Positions 6,165 to 12,066 of a stretch of DNA of 16,641 bases are shown here, in pieces. The stretch comes from Candidatus Pacearchaeota archaeon UBA92 (GTDB taxonomy: Archaea; Nanobdellota; Nanobdellia; Pacearchaeales; GW2011-AR1), in NCBI GenBank assembly GCA_002497285.1, contig DANJ01000004.1, forward strand, positions 1-16,641, read 5' to 3'. The number at the start of each line of letters is the position of its first letter. Within the stretch, counting starts at the first letter, position 1. Made by a program: the position numbers and the translations under genes. The notes under the pieces are model-generated. The model did not search any database. It was not told the origin of the DNA and saw only the letters and a list, made by a program, of their open reading frames with translations.

Positions 6165-7312
6165 GCTAAATTTCCTCTGAAATCTGTTGAACCTTCAAGA
6201 TTTTCAATTATTTTTTGTCCTGTGTCTGCATCTACTAATTCAAGTGTTGATTTCTCTTTATAACTAGCGGTAAGTATGAATGTTTCTCCTTCTTGGGAAG
6301 AATCAAAAACATATCCTTCGATTTCGCCCTCATCATTAATAATCTCTTGATTATCTGTGAAGATTTCATTTCTTATTTTTCCTAAAGCTAGAGATGAATC
6401 TGGGGAATAAATATCGTAAGTAGTACCTTCTCCAATATCCTGGGGATTTTCAGGACAGCCTGTCTGGATTGATTTGTCAATCACTTCCAAACCTTTGTTA
6501 ATTTTTCTGGCTTCTATGAGGTAATAGCTTTGTTCTGTGCAAGGATTATTGTCGGTTGTTGCTTTTCCAGTGATTGTTTTTTCTTTTGCTATCTTTTTTT
6601 CTATTAGTTTGATGATAAGATTTTGATTATATAATCCATAATCTGAATTTGAAAGAGTGCGCATGATGCCTGAATTGATTGTCCTATAATAGTTAGATTT
6701 TGAGCATTCTTGGAAACATCCATTTATTTCTCCGGTAAAATCATCGCAAGAGGATTGACAATTTTCGGATTTTCTTACTGGGGCTTGATTAGTCTTGTAT
6801 TCTTCTGCCAGATTAGCAAAAGAATGACCAAACTCATGAATTAAAACAGTTAGAGGATGAGCTTTATTTATGCTCATCACGTTCAGATATGATGAACTTC
6901 TTATTTCTCCTGGTTGTTCATCAAGAACAATTATGTGATCTATGTTTGGACAAGAGGCTGCCTTTTTGATTAATTCCTTTGAATAGCAAAGAGTTGCAAT
7001 CCCTTGGAATATTTTACACGTCGGCTTATAGCTCTCAGGAGTTATGTAATAAAAATTGAAACTATGACTATATTCTTCAAATGGAGGAGTTTTTAGAAAA
7101 TAGTTTGCGTATTCTAATGATTCTTTTTCTTCCCCGAAAATTAGGAGATTTATACTGTTCTCTCCATTATAAATCAGGGAATTGCATTCTTCTAATACTG
7201 GATGTAAATTTAGAGCTGGAGAGTTAAGTGTTCCAGAAAAATAAAAAATTGTTGCACCTAGAAAAAGTAAAATTGAGATAATGAGAAGTATTAAAATTTC
7301 TTTTCTAATCAT
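6152..7312 (-). CDS. Membrane-anchored M64-like zinc metalloprotease
   Basis: This 386-residue protein begins with a transmembrane helix (about 6-26), placing the rest outside the cell. The zinc motif HEFGHSFANLAEEY at 159-172 matches the M64 (IgA-peptidase-like) pattern HExGHxxxxLxDEY, with Glu in place of the usual Asp. Both His, the catalytic Glu160 and the acidic ligand position are present. GIMRTL near 215-220 is a candidate Met-turn. Around 187-203 there are several Cys, and near 247 an ITGKAT segment of the kind seen in DPANN surface proteins. The C-terminal third is beta-rich. It is the first gene of a unit with the pilin, so processing of a surface or pilin substrate is a reasonable guess. 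The substrate is unknown. Confidence 0.78.
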   Translation of the reverse strand: MIRKEILILLIISILLFLGATIFYFSGTLNSPALNLHPVLEECNSLIYNGENSINLLIFGEEKESLEYANYFLKTPPFEEYSHSFNFYYITPESYKPTCKIFQGIATLCYSKELIKKAASCPNIDHIIVLDEQPGEIRSSSYLNVMSINKAHPLTVLIHEFGHSFANLAEEYKTNQAPVRKSENCQSSCDDFTGEINGCFQECSKSNYYRTINSGIMRTLSNSDYGLYNQNLIIKLIEKKIAKEKTITGKATTDNNPCTEQSYYLIEARKINKGLEVIDKSIQTGCPENPQDIGEGTTYDIYSPDSSLALGKIRNEIFTDNQEIINDEGEIEGYVFDSSQEGETFILTASYKEKSTLELVDADTGQKIIENLEGSTDFRGNLACHL

Positions 7313-7333
7313 TTTATTAATTAGTCCTTTTAG

Positions 7334-7341
7334 CTTAAATA
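7334..7341 (-). promoter_or_regulatory. TATA box for the protease-pilin unit
   Basis: On the minus strand the motif is TATTTAAG, 22-29 bases upstream of the protease ATG at 7312. That predicts an essentially leaderless mRNA. It is divergent from the FKBP promoter about 35 bases away. Confidence 0.6.
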
Positions 7342-7375
7342 GGTTATCACGATGTTAAAGAAATAGGTGGAAAGA

Positions 7376-7383
7376 CTTAAATA
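7376..7383 (+). promoter_or_regulatory. TATA box upstream of the FKBP gene
   Basis: CTTAAATA lies 24-31 bases before an ATG at 7407 but 61-68 bases before the FKBP ATG at 7444. Standard spacing places the transcript start at the 7407 ATG, so the short ORF there would be first in the mRNA. A T9 run at 7389-7397 lies between the box and that ATG. Confidence 0.55.
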
Positions 7384-7406
7384 CTCCATTTTTTTTTGAC
7401 TAATAT

Positions 7407-7451
7407 ATGTTTGAATGGGTAGCCTCATTCTTTCAAGGTTTTGATGATTAA
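7407..7451 (+). CDS. Putative 14-residue upstream ORF overlapping FKBP start
   Basis: The short ORF encodes MFEWVASFFQGFDD and ends TAA at 7449-7451, so its last codons overlap the FKBP ATG at 7444 in another frame. Its ATG sits where the TATA box at 7376-7383 predicts the transcript start. It may be a leaderless ORF that feeds ribosomes to the FKBP start by termination-reinitiation. It may equally be a chance ATG, since such a short ORF carries no statistical coding signal. Confidence 0.35.
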   Translation: MFEWVASFFQGFDD

Positions 7452-7905
7452 GCGAGAAGACGAAATAAAGGTAGAATATGAAGGTAGGTTCGAAGATGGG
7501 ACTGTATTTGATAGTTCTAAGATTCATAAAAAACCCCTTGAATTTACTGTTGGAAGCAACCAAGTAATCCTTGGATTTGATAAAGCAGTTTTAGGAATGA
7601 AAGAGGGAGAAGAGAAAGAATTTACAGTTGAGCCTGAAGAAGGATATAGAGATTACAAAGAAGATTTGAAGAAAGAGATACCAAAGGACATAATAAAAGG
7701 AAAGGAAGAACCTAAGCCTGGAATGGTTTTAATTATGGGCACTCCTGACGGTGGGCAATTCCCTGTAGTAGTAAAGGCGGTAACTGGAGATAAGATTATT
7801 GTTGATTTTAATCATCCTCTTGCAGGTAAGAAATTAATTTTTAAGATTAAAGTATTAGAAGTCGCATCTGGAGGGAAGGTCGACGGAATAGAGGGTAGAA
7901 TTTAA
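7444..7905 (+). CDS. FKBP-type peptidyl-prolyl isomerase, SlyD-like
   Basis: This 153-residue protein is an archaeal short-type FKBP with an inserted chaperone flap (IF domain). The FKBP core shows VEYEGRFEDGTVFDSS near the start, VILGFDKAVLGMKEGEEKEF, and the closing DFNHPLAGKKLIFKIKVLEV. The IF insertion spans about residues 70-125. Proteins of this type catalyse prolyl cis-trans isomerisation and act as holdase-like chaperones in the cytosol. No His-rich metal tail like that of bacterial SlyD is present. I use the ATG at 7444 rather than the TTG one codon earlier. It is followed after 24 bases by the RGG zinc-ribbon gene. Confidence 0.92.
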   Translation: MIKREDEIKVEYEGRFEDGTVFDSSKIHKKPLEFTVGSNQVILGFDKAVLGMKEGEEKEFTVEPEEGYRDYKEDLKKEIPKDIIKGKEEPKPGMVLIMGTPDGGQFPVVVKAVTGDKIIVDFNHPLAGKKLIFKIKVLEVASGGKVDGIEGRI

Positions 7906-7918
7906 TTCTAAGAATTGT

Positions 7919-7926
7919 AAGGAGGA
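7919..7926 (+). promoter_or_regulatory. Strong Shine-Dalgarno for the zinc-ribbon gene
   Basis: AAGGAGGA ends 3 bases before the ATG at 7930. It is the clearest ribosome binding site in the window, unlike the predicted leaderless starts of first genes. It supports an internal gene in an FKBP-zinc ribbon operon. Confidence 0.65.
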
Positions 7927-7929
7927 AAA

Positions 7930-8151
7930 ATGGAAAGAAAATCAGATAGTAGAGGAAGAAGCTCAGGCGGATTCAACAGGGGCGGAGACCGAGGCGGATT
8001 TAGAGGAGGCGGAAGTTTTAACCAAGGTCCAAGGGAAATGCACAAGGCAACTTGTGATGAATGTAAGCAGGAATGCGAGGTTCCCTTCAAACCAACTCAA
8101 GGAAAACCAGTATTTTGTAGCAACTGTTATAAAAAGAAGAAAGGATATTAA
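7930..8151 (+). CDS. RGG-repeat and CxxC-x17-CxxC zinc-ribbon protein
   Basis: This 73-residue protein joins an Arg/Gly-rich N-terminal segment (about 5-34, with several RGG and GGF units) to a zinc ribbon with C42/C45 and C63/C66, an exact CxxC-x17-CxxC spacing. This matches a widespread small zinc-ribbon domain family of unknown function. RGG segments commonly bind RNA or drive phase separation, and the zinc ribbon may add nucleic-acid binding. It is preceded by a strong Shine-Dalgarno and follows the FKBP gene. An RNA-chaperone-like role is inference only. A T8 run after the stop codon probably ends the transcript. Confidence 0.85.
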   Translation: MERKSDSRGRSSGGFNRGGDRGGFRGGGSFNQGPREMHKATCDECKQECEVPFKPTQGKPVFCSNCYKKKKGY

Positions 8152-8169
8152 ATCCTAAAATAAGTTATA

Positions 8170-8177
8170 TTTTTTTT
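8170..8177 (+). terminator. T8 tract, candidate terminator
   Basis: Eight T residues lie 19 bases after the zinc-ribbon stop codon, in the gap before the RecJ-like gene. No stem is needed for archaeal termination at such tracts. A possible TATA element for the next gene (GTTATATT at 8164-8171) overlaps it. Confidence 0.45.
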
Positions 8178-8201
8178 ATTATTTAATTAAGAGAAGAGGC
8201 G

Positions 8202-9797
8202 ATGGATAAAATGAAGAAAAAAAATTTTAGTAAAGGGAAGCATGTCGAAGCTAGAGAGATTGGTCTGGAAGAAATAAGCCCTGAATCAGTGGGAAAGGTT
8301 TTCATAATTTCAGGGTTGTTAGACAGAGTCTCGCAAACTCCAGGACCTACATTATTTTCTATAAATGATGGCACTAGTAGTTTTACCCTAAAGGGATTTT
8401 TATCTCCTGGCGAGAGGGCTCATCCAGAAATAAACGATGGGGATTATGTTAGTGCTAAAATAAAAATTAAAGAATATAATGATGCTTTTGAAGGAGAAAT
8501 AATAAGTATTGATAAACTTACTGAAGAAGGCCGAACGAAAGCTGAAAACAAAATAAAAGAACTTTTGAGAAATAGGTCTAAACCAAGAGAAATTGATTTT
8601 ATGATTAAAAGCAAAATACTTGATAAATTAAAAACGGGATTTATTGACGCAGCTACTGAAATTAAGTTGGCCATAATGCAAAATAGGCCTATCATTGTTA
8701 GACATCATAATGATGCAGATGGGTATGCTGCAGGGTATTCTTTAGAAAAGGCAATAGTTCCCCTTGTGGAAAAACAACACGGAGGTGGAAAGAGTGCGTG
8801 GGAATTTTATACTCGAGCACCATGTTCTGCGCCATTTTATGAAATTGATGATTCTATACGAGATACTGCAAACTCATTGAGAAATGTTGCTAAATTTTCT
8901 AATAAGATGCCCCTTGTAATAATCGCAGATAATGGTTCAAGCGAACAGGACTTGTTTGGAATAAAACAAGGCAAAGTTCACGGCATGGAATTTATTGTTA
9001 TAGATCACCATTTTTTTGATAAAGATGTGATTAGCGACGAGGTATTAGTACATATAAGTCCATTTCTAGTAGGTGAAGATGGACAAAAATTCTCTGCAGG
9101 AATGTTATGCTCTGAACTTGCCAGATTTATTTATGAAGTTGAAAACATAGAACAGATTCCTGCAATGGCTGGCTTGGCAGATAGAATTGATTTGAATAAC
9201 CCTGAAGATATTGAGAAATATGTACATATTGCTGAAAAGCAGGGATATTCTAGAAAATTATTAAAAGATATTGCAAGTGTGATTGATTTTGTTTCTGCTA
9301 AATTGAGATTTATGGAAGCAAGAGAATACATTGAGATTATATTTGGAGAACCAAGAGAAAAACAGAAAGAACTTGTTAATTTGATGGCTCCTTATATTGA
9401 AAGTCTTGAAAAAATTGGGCTTGAAATGGCAAAGGCTGGCGCCAAAGTTGAAAAACTTGGCTCGGTGAATTTACAAACGATAGATATCGAGGGAAATTTC
9501 CCCGGATTCGGATTTTATCCAAAACCTGGAAAGGCCGTTGGATTACTTCATGATAACATTCAAAAAGAAAAAGGACTTGATAGTGTTGTAACAATTGGAA
9601 TAATGTCGAGTGCTATTACAATAAGAGCAACTGATAAAGCAGATTTTTCTGTTCATGGATTGATTGCAGAGATAAATAAAAAATCGCCTGGCGCGTTTGC
9701 AACGGGTGGAGGACATAAGAATGCTGGCTCGATTAACTTTTTACCTAATAAAAAAGAAGAAGTTCTTAAGCTAGTAAGAGAATTTGTTAAGAAATAG
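8202..9797 (+). CDS. OB-fold DHH/DHHA1 RecJ-like phosphoesterase
   Basis: This 531-residue protein has an OB-fold-like N-terminal domain (about 27-105, GKVFIISGLLDRVSQTPGPT onward) and a helical linker. The DHH domain has motif I HHNDADGYAAG (168-178), IADNG near 242-245 and IDHHFFD (267-273). The C-terminal DHHA1 domain has GGGHKNAGS (502-510). The acidic and His residues that bind two metal ions appear intact. It fits archaeal RecJ-like nucleases of the COG1107 type, though the N-terminal zinc finger often described there is missing. A role in exonuclease action on DNA or RNA during repair or replication is likely but not proven. ATG 8202 is preceded by GAGG; ATG 8211 is an alternative. Confidence 0.87.
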   Translation: MDKMKKKNFSKGKHVEAREIGLEEISPESVGKVFIISGLLDRVSQTPGPTLFSINDGTSSFTLKGFLSPGERAHPEINDGDYVSAKIKIKEYNDAFEGEIISIDKLTEEGRTKAENKIKELLRNRSKPREIDFMIKSKILDKLKTGFIDAATEIKLAIMQNRPIIVRHHNDADGYAAGYSLEKAIVPLVEKQHGGGKSAWEFYTRAPCSAPFYEIDDSIRDTANSLRNVAKFSNKMPLVIIADNGSSEQDLFGIKQGKVHGMEFIVIDHHFFDKDVISDEVLVHISPFLVGEDGQKFSAGMLCSELARFIYEVENIEQIPAMAGLADRIDLNNPEDIEKYVHIAEKQGYSRKLLKDIASVIDFVSAKLRFMEAREYIEIIFGEPREKQKELVNLMAPYIESLEKIGLEMAKAGAKVEKLGSVNLQTIDIEGNFPGFGFYPKPGKAVGLLHDNIQKEKGLDSVVTIGIMSSAITIRATDKADFSVHGLIAEINKKSPGAFATGGGHKNAGSINFLPNKKEEVLKLVREFVKK

Positions 9798-9803
9798 AAA
9801 TAC

Positions 9804-10349
9804 CTACGCAATTTTTCTAGCTAAATGATTTTCTTCTAAGAACCAGTTATGAAATTTCGGAGGTATTTCATCTCTAATTGAATCTATTCCGTCGGAAAAT
9901 GCGCCAAGTTCTATTGAAGCGTGTTCTAAACTCATACCAAGACAATGCAATCCGCTTTTAGCCAAACTTAGTCTCTTGCTTTTTAAGATTTCACCAGATT
10001 GTCTTCCTGCAAGAACACCTGCATAAACCTGAGCCCCATTGTATGCACAACAAGTCTCTATGAGTGCAAAAAAATAGTCTGCACTTATTAATTCATAAGC
10101 TGATTTCGCTGCCCTGTCCCAACAAAATCCTTGACTTAAATCTGTATATTTTGAATTGAGTATCTGATGTCCTCGTGCAGCCATTATTTCTAAAGGAAGT
10201 GCTCTTTCGAATTCTCTCTTTTCAAAAACTGTCCTCGCTGTGAGGTCGATTTCGTCAACATCTTGGGGCGAAAGATGCGGAAATTTCGGCATAATCATTA
10301 AATAGAAAACTTTCTGAGGTGTCAGCGACTCTGGTAAATTCAGACGCAT
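9804..10349 (-). CDS. Unrecognised helical protein, paralogue A
   Basis: This 181-residue protein is predicted mostly helical, soluble, and has no signal peptide or transmembrane segment. I do not recognise the family. It shares a core with the neighbouring 179-residue protein: a LSP motif at 26-28, AARG at 57-60, FC at 75-76 followed by Ala-rich helix with an EL pair, and CAY at 101-103. The conserved Cys positions (76 and 101) and AARG hint at a structural or binding site. It has its own TATA box and converges on the RecJ-like gene with a 6-base gap. Helical tandem-repeat or TPR-like folds are possible, but nothing seen proves them. Confidence 0.75.
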   Translation of the reverse strand: MRLNLPESLTPQKVFYLMIMPKFPHLSPQDVDEIDLTARTVFEKREFERALPLEIMAARGHQILNSKYTDLSQGFCWDRAAKSAYELISADYFFALIETCCAYNGAQVYAGVLAGRQSGEILKSKRLSLAKSGLHCLGMSLEHASIELGAFSDGIDSIRDEIPPKFHNWFLEENHLARKIA

Positions 10350-10370
10350 AGTAGATAAGAGACTTGAAGG

Positions 10371-10378
10371 TTATAAGC
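10371..10378 (-). promoter_or_regulatory. TATA box for paralogue A
   Basis: On the minus strand AAGCTTATAAC is centred about 25 bases before the ATG at 10349. The layout (ATAAA, then TTATAAC, then CTTATC) repeats upstream of paralogue B, so the promoters may have been duplicated with the genes. Confidence 0.5.
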
Positions 10379-10403
10379 TTTATCGCTGTATAGTTATGTT
10401 TAT

Positions 10404-10943
10404 TTAGGAGAACCATTGATGACTTGGGTCTCCATATAAAATTAAGCTTGACCTGGATGAATTTATCGCAAGGAAGCTTAGCCTATTTTCATCATATATC
10501 CTCGCTGTCCTTTCTATTGTCTCTTGCGCAAAGGAGCGCATCCTTCTTATCTTTTTTTCTACATCTTCAGAAGTTTCAGTGTTTGCTATTAATTTTTGAC
10601 AATTTCTAATAGTTCTATATGCGCATCTAAAATCAATAAGCCTAAAAGTTTCATCTTTCATGGCAATTACCAATTCGTTTGCTGCTCTCGAAGCCCAGTT
10701 ATAACAAAATGCTGCATCTAAGTGCTCATTGAAACGCTCATAACCCCTTGCAGCGACTATCTTTAAGCATATGGCATCTTGTGTTTCTCTTGTGTCTCTA
10801 TTTTTTAGACCTAAAGCTAAGGCATCTTTTCCATCGAAATCATATACTTTTGTTTGTTCAGGAGAAAAATAAGGAAGCTGTTGGTTTAGCAAGTGAACTA
10901 AATGAGGTACAGCTAAACTTTTCCTTGGAATATTAAAGCCCAT
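10404..10943 (-). CDS. Unrecognised helical protein, paralogue B
   Basis: This 179-residue protein is a diverged paralogue of the downstream gene. Shared positions are FSP at 26-28, a KIVAARG segment ending at 67, FC at 79-80 followed by NWASRAANEL, and RCAY at 106-109. Outside this core the two differ strongly, and this copy has a charged helical C-terminal half (about 115-155). No catalytic motif, signal peptide or membrane segment is seen. It lies 54 bases upstream of paralogue A and has its own TATA box. A function cannot be given. The pair looks like a lineage-specific family. Confidence 0.75.
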   Translation of the reverse strand: MGFNIPRKSLAVPHLVHLLNQQLPYFSPEQTKVYDFDGKDALALGLKNRDTRETQDAICLKIVAARGYERFNEHLDAAFCYNWASRAANELVIAMKDETFRLIDFRCAYRTIRNCQKLIANTETSEDVEKKIRRMRSFAQETIERTARIYDENRLSFLAINSSRSSLILYGDPSHQWFS

Positions 10944-10963
10944 AAAACTCGATAAGAATTGTA

Positions 10964-10972
10964 GTTATAAAT
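10964..10972 (-). promoter_or_regulatory. TATA box for paralogue B
   Basis: On the minus strand ATTTATAAC lies about 21-29 bases before the ATG at 10943, predicting a leaderless or nearly leaderless transcript. Confidence 0.55.
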
Positions 10973-10982
10973 TTTATTACTT

Positions 10983-11267
10983 TCAATAATTCTTTGGATT
11001 CAGAAATCTAGAGGTTAGTAAAATGATTAATAATCCTATCAAAGTTATTGCTAAGGAAGTTAAGACTGAAAGAGTTGTTGAACTTTCAATATGAGTAATA
11101 AAATGCACTAAAGACTGGGTTGTGTCGAAAATTGTTTGTCGCCAGGTGAACGCAATTGTGAATCCAAATGTAACTATAATAAGAAAACGTAATTGTGAAA
11201 CCAATTCTTTCTTGAACTGTTCGCCACCTATAAAATAGTTGTGAGTTTTATGTCTTATCAAGCCCAT
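10983..11267 (-). CDS. DUF5654-like small membrane protein
   Basis: This 94-residue protein has a charged N-terminus (1-26) and two hydrophobic helices (about 28-45 and 66-86). The segment FGFTIAFTWRQTIFDT resembles the signature of DUF5654, archaeal two-helix membrane proteins with AFAW-N/R-x-x-I-like sequence. The assignment is from memory of the pattern and is moderate. It is the second gene of a pair with the DUF3096-like gene, whose stop codon is 6 bases upstream. A GAAGGA just before its ATG may serve as a ribosome binding site. Function unknown. Confidence 0.65.
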   Translation of the reverse strand: MGLIRHKTHNYFIGGEQFKKELVSQLRFLIIVTFGFTIAFTWRQTIFDTTQSLVHFITHIESSTTLSVLTSLAITLIGLLIILLTSRFLNPKNY

Positions 11268-11273
11268 GTCCTT

Positions 11274-11435
11274 CTAAAATGGAGAGAAGCTTAAATAATT
11301 TCCTGTAAGCTGAAGCACACCAAAGATTATCAGATACAGGCCGACAGCCCATCTCAAAAGCTTAGGAAACACCAATACAACTATTCCAAGGATAATTGCA
11401 AGAACTGCTGATATTGTAAGAGATATTGCGACCAT
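11274..11435 (-). CDS. DUF3096-like 53-residue membrane protein
   Basis: This short gene encodes 53 residues. It starts MVAISLTISAVLAIILGIVV and continues with VFPKLLRWAVGLYLIIFGVLQL, giving two hydrophobic helices joined by a short FPKLLRW turn. This pattern closely fits the DUF3096 family of tiny membrane proteins. It has a TATA box 22-29 bases upstream and no visible Shine-Dalgarno, so it is probably leaderless. It is followed 6 bases later by the DUF5654-like gene. A membrane-integrity or stress role would be a guess. Confidence 0.75.
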   Translation of the reverse strand: MVAISLTISAVLAIILGIVVLVFPKLLRWAVGLYLIIFGVLQLTGNYLSFSPF

Positions 11436-11456
11436 GTTTTATTGAGGTGAATGGAG

Positions 11457-11464
11457 TATATATA
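11457..11464 (-). promoter_or_regulatory. TATA box for the DUF3096-DUF5654 pair
   Basis: TATATATA lies 22-29 bases upstream of the ATG at 11435 on the minus strand. It sits in the short gap downstream of the RelE-like gene. Confidence 0.6.
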
Positions 11465-11473
11465 GTTATGCCG

Positions 11474-11725
11474 TTATTTTTTATAGACATTTTTTCTGTG
11501 ACCGATTTCTAAAACTAAGATAATAAGTTTTCCATTATCTAAATCCAAAAAAGCCCTGTAATTACCAACTCTGAACTTGAATCCTTCCTCTCCTACAAGT
11601 TTCTCAATAAAATGCTCAGGTCGTATCCTTATTCTTTCAAGAGCCTTGATTATTCTTTCCCTTTCTTTATGATCTAACTTATCAAGAAACCTTTCAGCTT
11701 TTTCAGAGTATTCAATTTCATACAT
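11474..11725 (-). CDS. RelE/ParE-family toxin
   Basis: This 83-residue protein has the RelE-like pattern: N-terminal YEIEYSEKAERFLDKLDHKERERIIKAL helices, the central KLVGEEGFKFRVGNYRAFLDLD beta region with the conserved RVGNYR, and a C-terminal LEIGHRKNVYKK with a His-Arg-x-x-x-Tyr cluster. RelE-type proteins are ribosome-dependent mRNA endonucleases, and ParE-type proteins inhibit gyrase. The RVGNYR and GHRKNVY motifs favour RelE. It begins directly after the antitoxin stop codon with no intervening base, the standard antitoxin-first order. All key basic and aromatic residues appear present, so it is probably active. Confidence 0.88.
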   Translation of the reverse strand: MYEIEYSEKAERFLDKLDHKERERIIKALERIRIRPEHFIEKLVGEEGFKFRVGNYRAFLDLDNGKLIILVLEIGHRKNVYKK

Positions 11726-11947
11726 TTAAGTAATATTGTACTTTTTCTTTAATTGCTCATGGGATATTGTCTTTCCGCTTTTCACCTGTTCTCTTGCTTC
11801 GGCAATATTTTTCTTTGTCTCTTCAGATAACTCCATTCGGTCCTCTAATAGATCCCAGATTAAATCTTCATAGCTTTCCTTTTCATGAATCTTAAACGCC
11901 TTTAGTTTGTTCAACAGTTCCTTGCTTATCTGTATAGTTGTATCCAT
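11726..11947 (-). CDS. RelB-like antitoxin
   Basis: This 73-residue protein has an N-terminal beta strand plus helix (TTIQISKELLNKLKAFKIHEKESYEDLIWDLL) that fits a ribbon-helix-helix DNA-binding domain. The C-terminal tail ELSEETKKNIAEAREQVKSGKTIS is acidic and helical, as expected for a toxin-binding segment. It precedes the RelE-like toxin and abuts it. Ribbon-helix-helix antitoxins usually repress their own promoter together with the toxin. The TTATATAA palindrome at 11953-11960, between the TATA box and the ATG, is a candidate operator. Confidence 0.82.
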   Translation of the reverse strand: MDTTIQISKELLNKLKAFKIHEKESYEDLIWDLLEDRMELSEETKKNIAEAREQVKSGKTISHEQLKKKYNIT

Positions 11948-11952
11948 AGTTA

Positions 11953-11978
11953 TTATATAATTGGCTATAGTTTATAAA
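11953..11978 (-). promoter_or_regulatory. Antitoxin-toxin promoter with palindrome
   Basis: A TATA element TTTATAAA (11971-11978) lies 24-31 bases before the antitoxin ATG. A self-complementary TTATATAA (11953-11960) sits between it and the start codon, where a bound repressor would block transcription. That assignment is by position only. Confidence 0.5.
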
Positions 11979-12037
11979 TCTTTTTATGCGGAGTTAAGAG
12001 TTGATTCCGAGAGCAGGATTGAAGTCAGAAAGAAAGG

Positions 12038-12045
12038 CTTAAATA
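12038..12045 (+). promoter_or_regulatory. TATA box for the AbrB-nucleotidyltransferase gene
   Basis: CTTAAATA lies 22-29 bases before the ATG at 12067, predicting a leaderless transcript. It is divergent from the toxin-antitoxin promoter. Confidence 0.6.
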
Positions 12046-12047
12046 AG

Positions 12048-12066
12048 GTTATAACTATGTTATAAC
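12048..12066 (+). promoter_or_regulatory. Tandem palindromic operator GTTATAAC
   Basis: Two copies of GTTATAAC (12048-12055 and 12059-12066) are separated by TAT. Each copy is its own reverse complement and the centres are 11 bases apart, one DNA turn. They fill the space between the TATA box and the ATG, where a bound protein would block polymerase. The encoded protein has an AbrB-type DNA-binding domain, so autoregulation is the natural inference. Confidence 0.6.

Noticed and set aside
7330..7563. Minus-strand 77-codon frame over the FKBP promoter and start
   Set aside because: It is antisense to a clear FKBP gene, crosses both divergent promoters and has no recognisable protein features.
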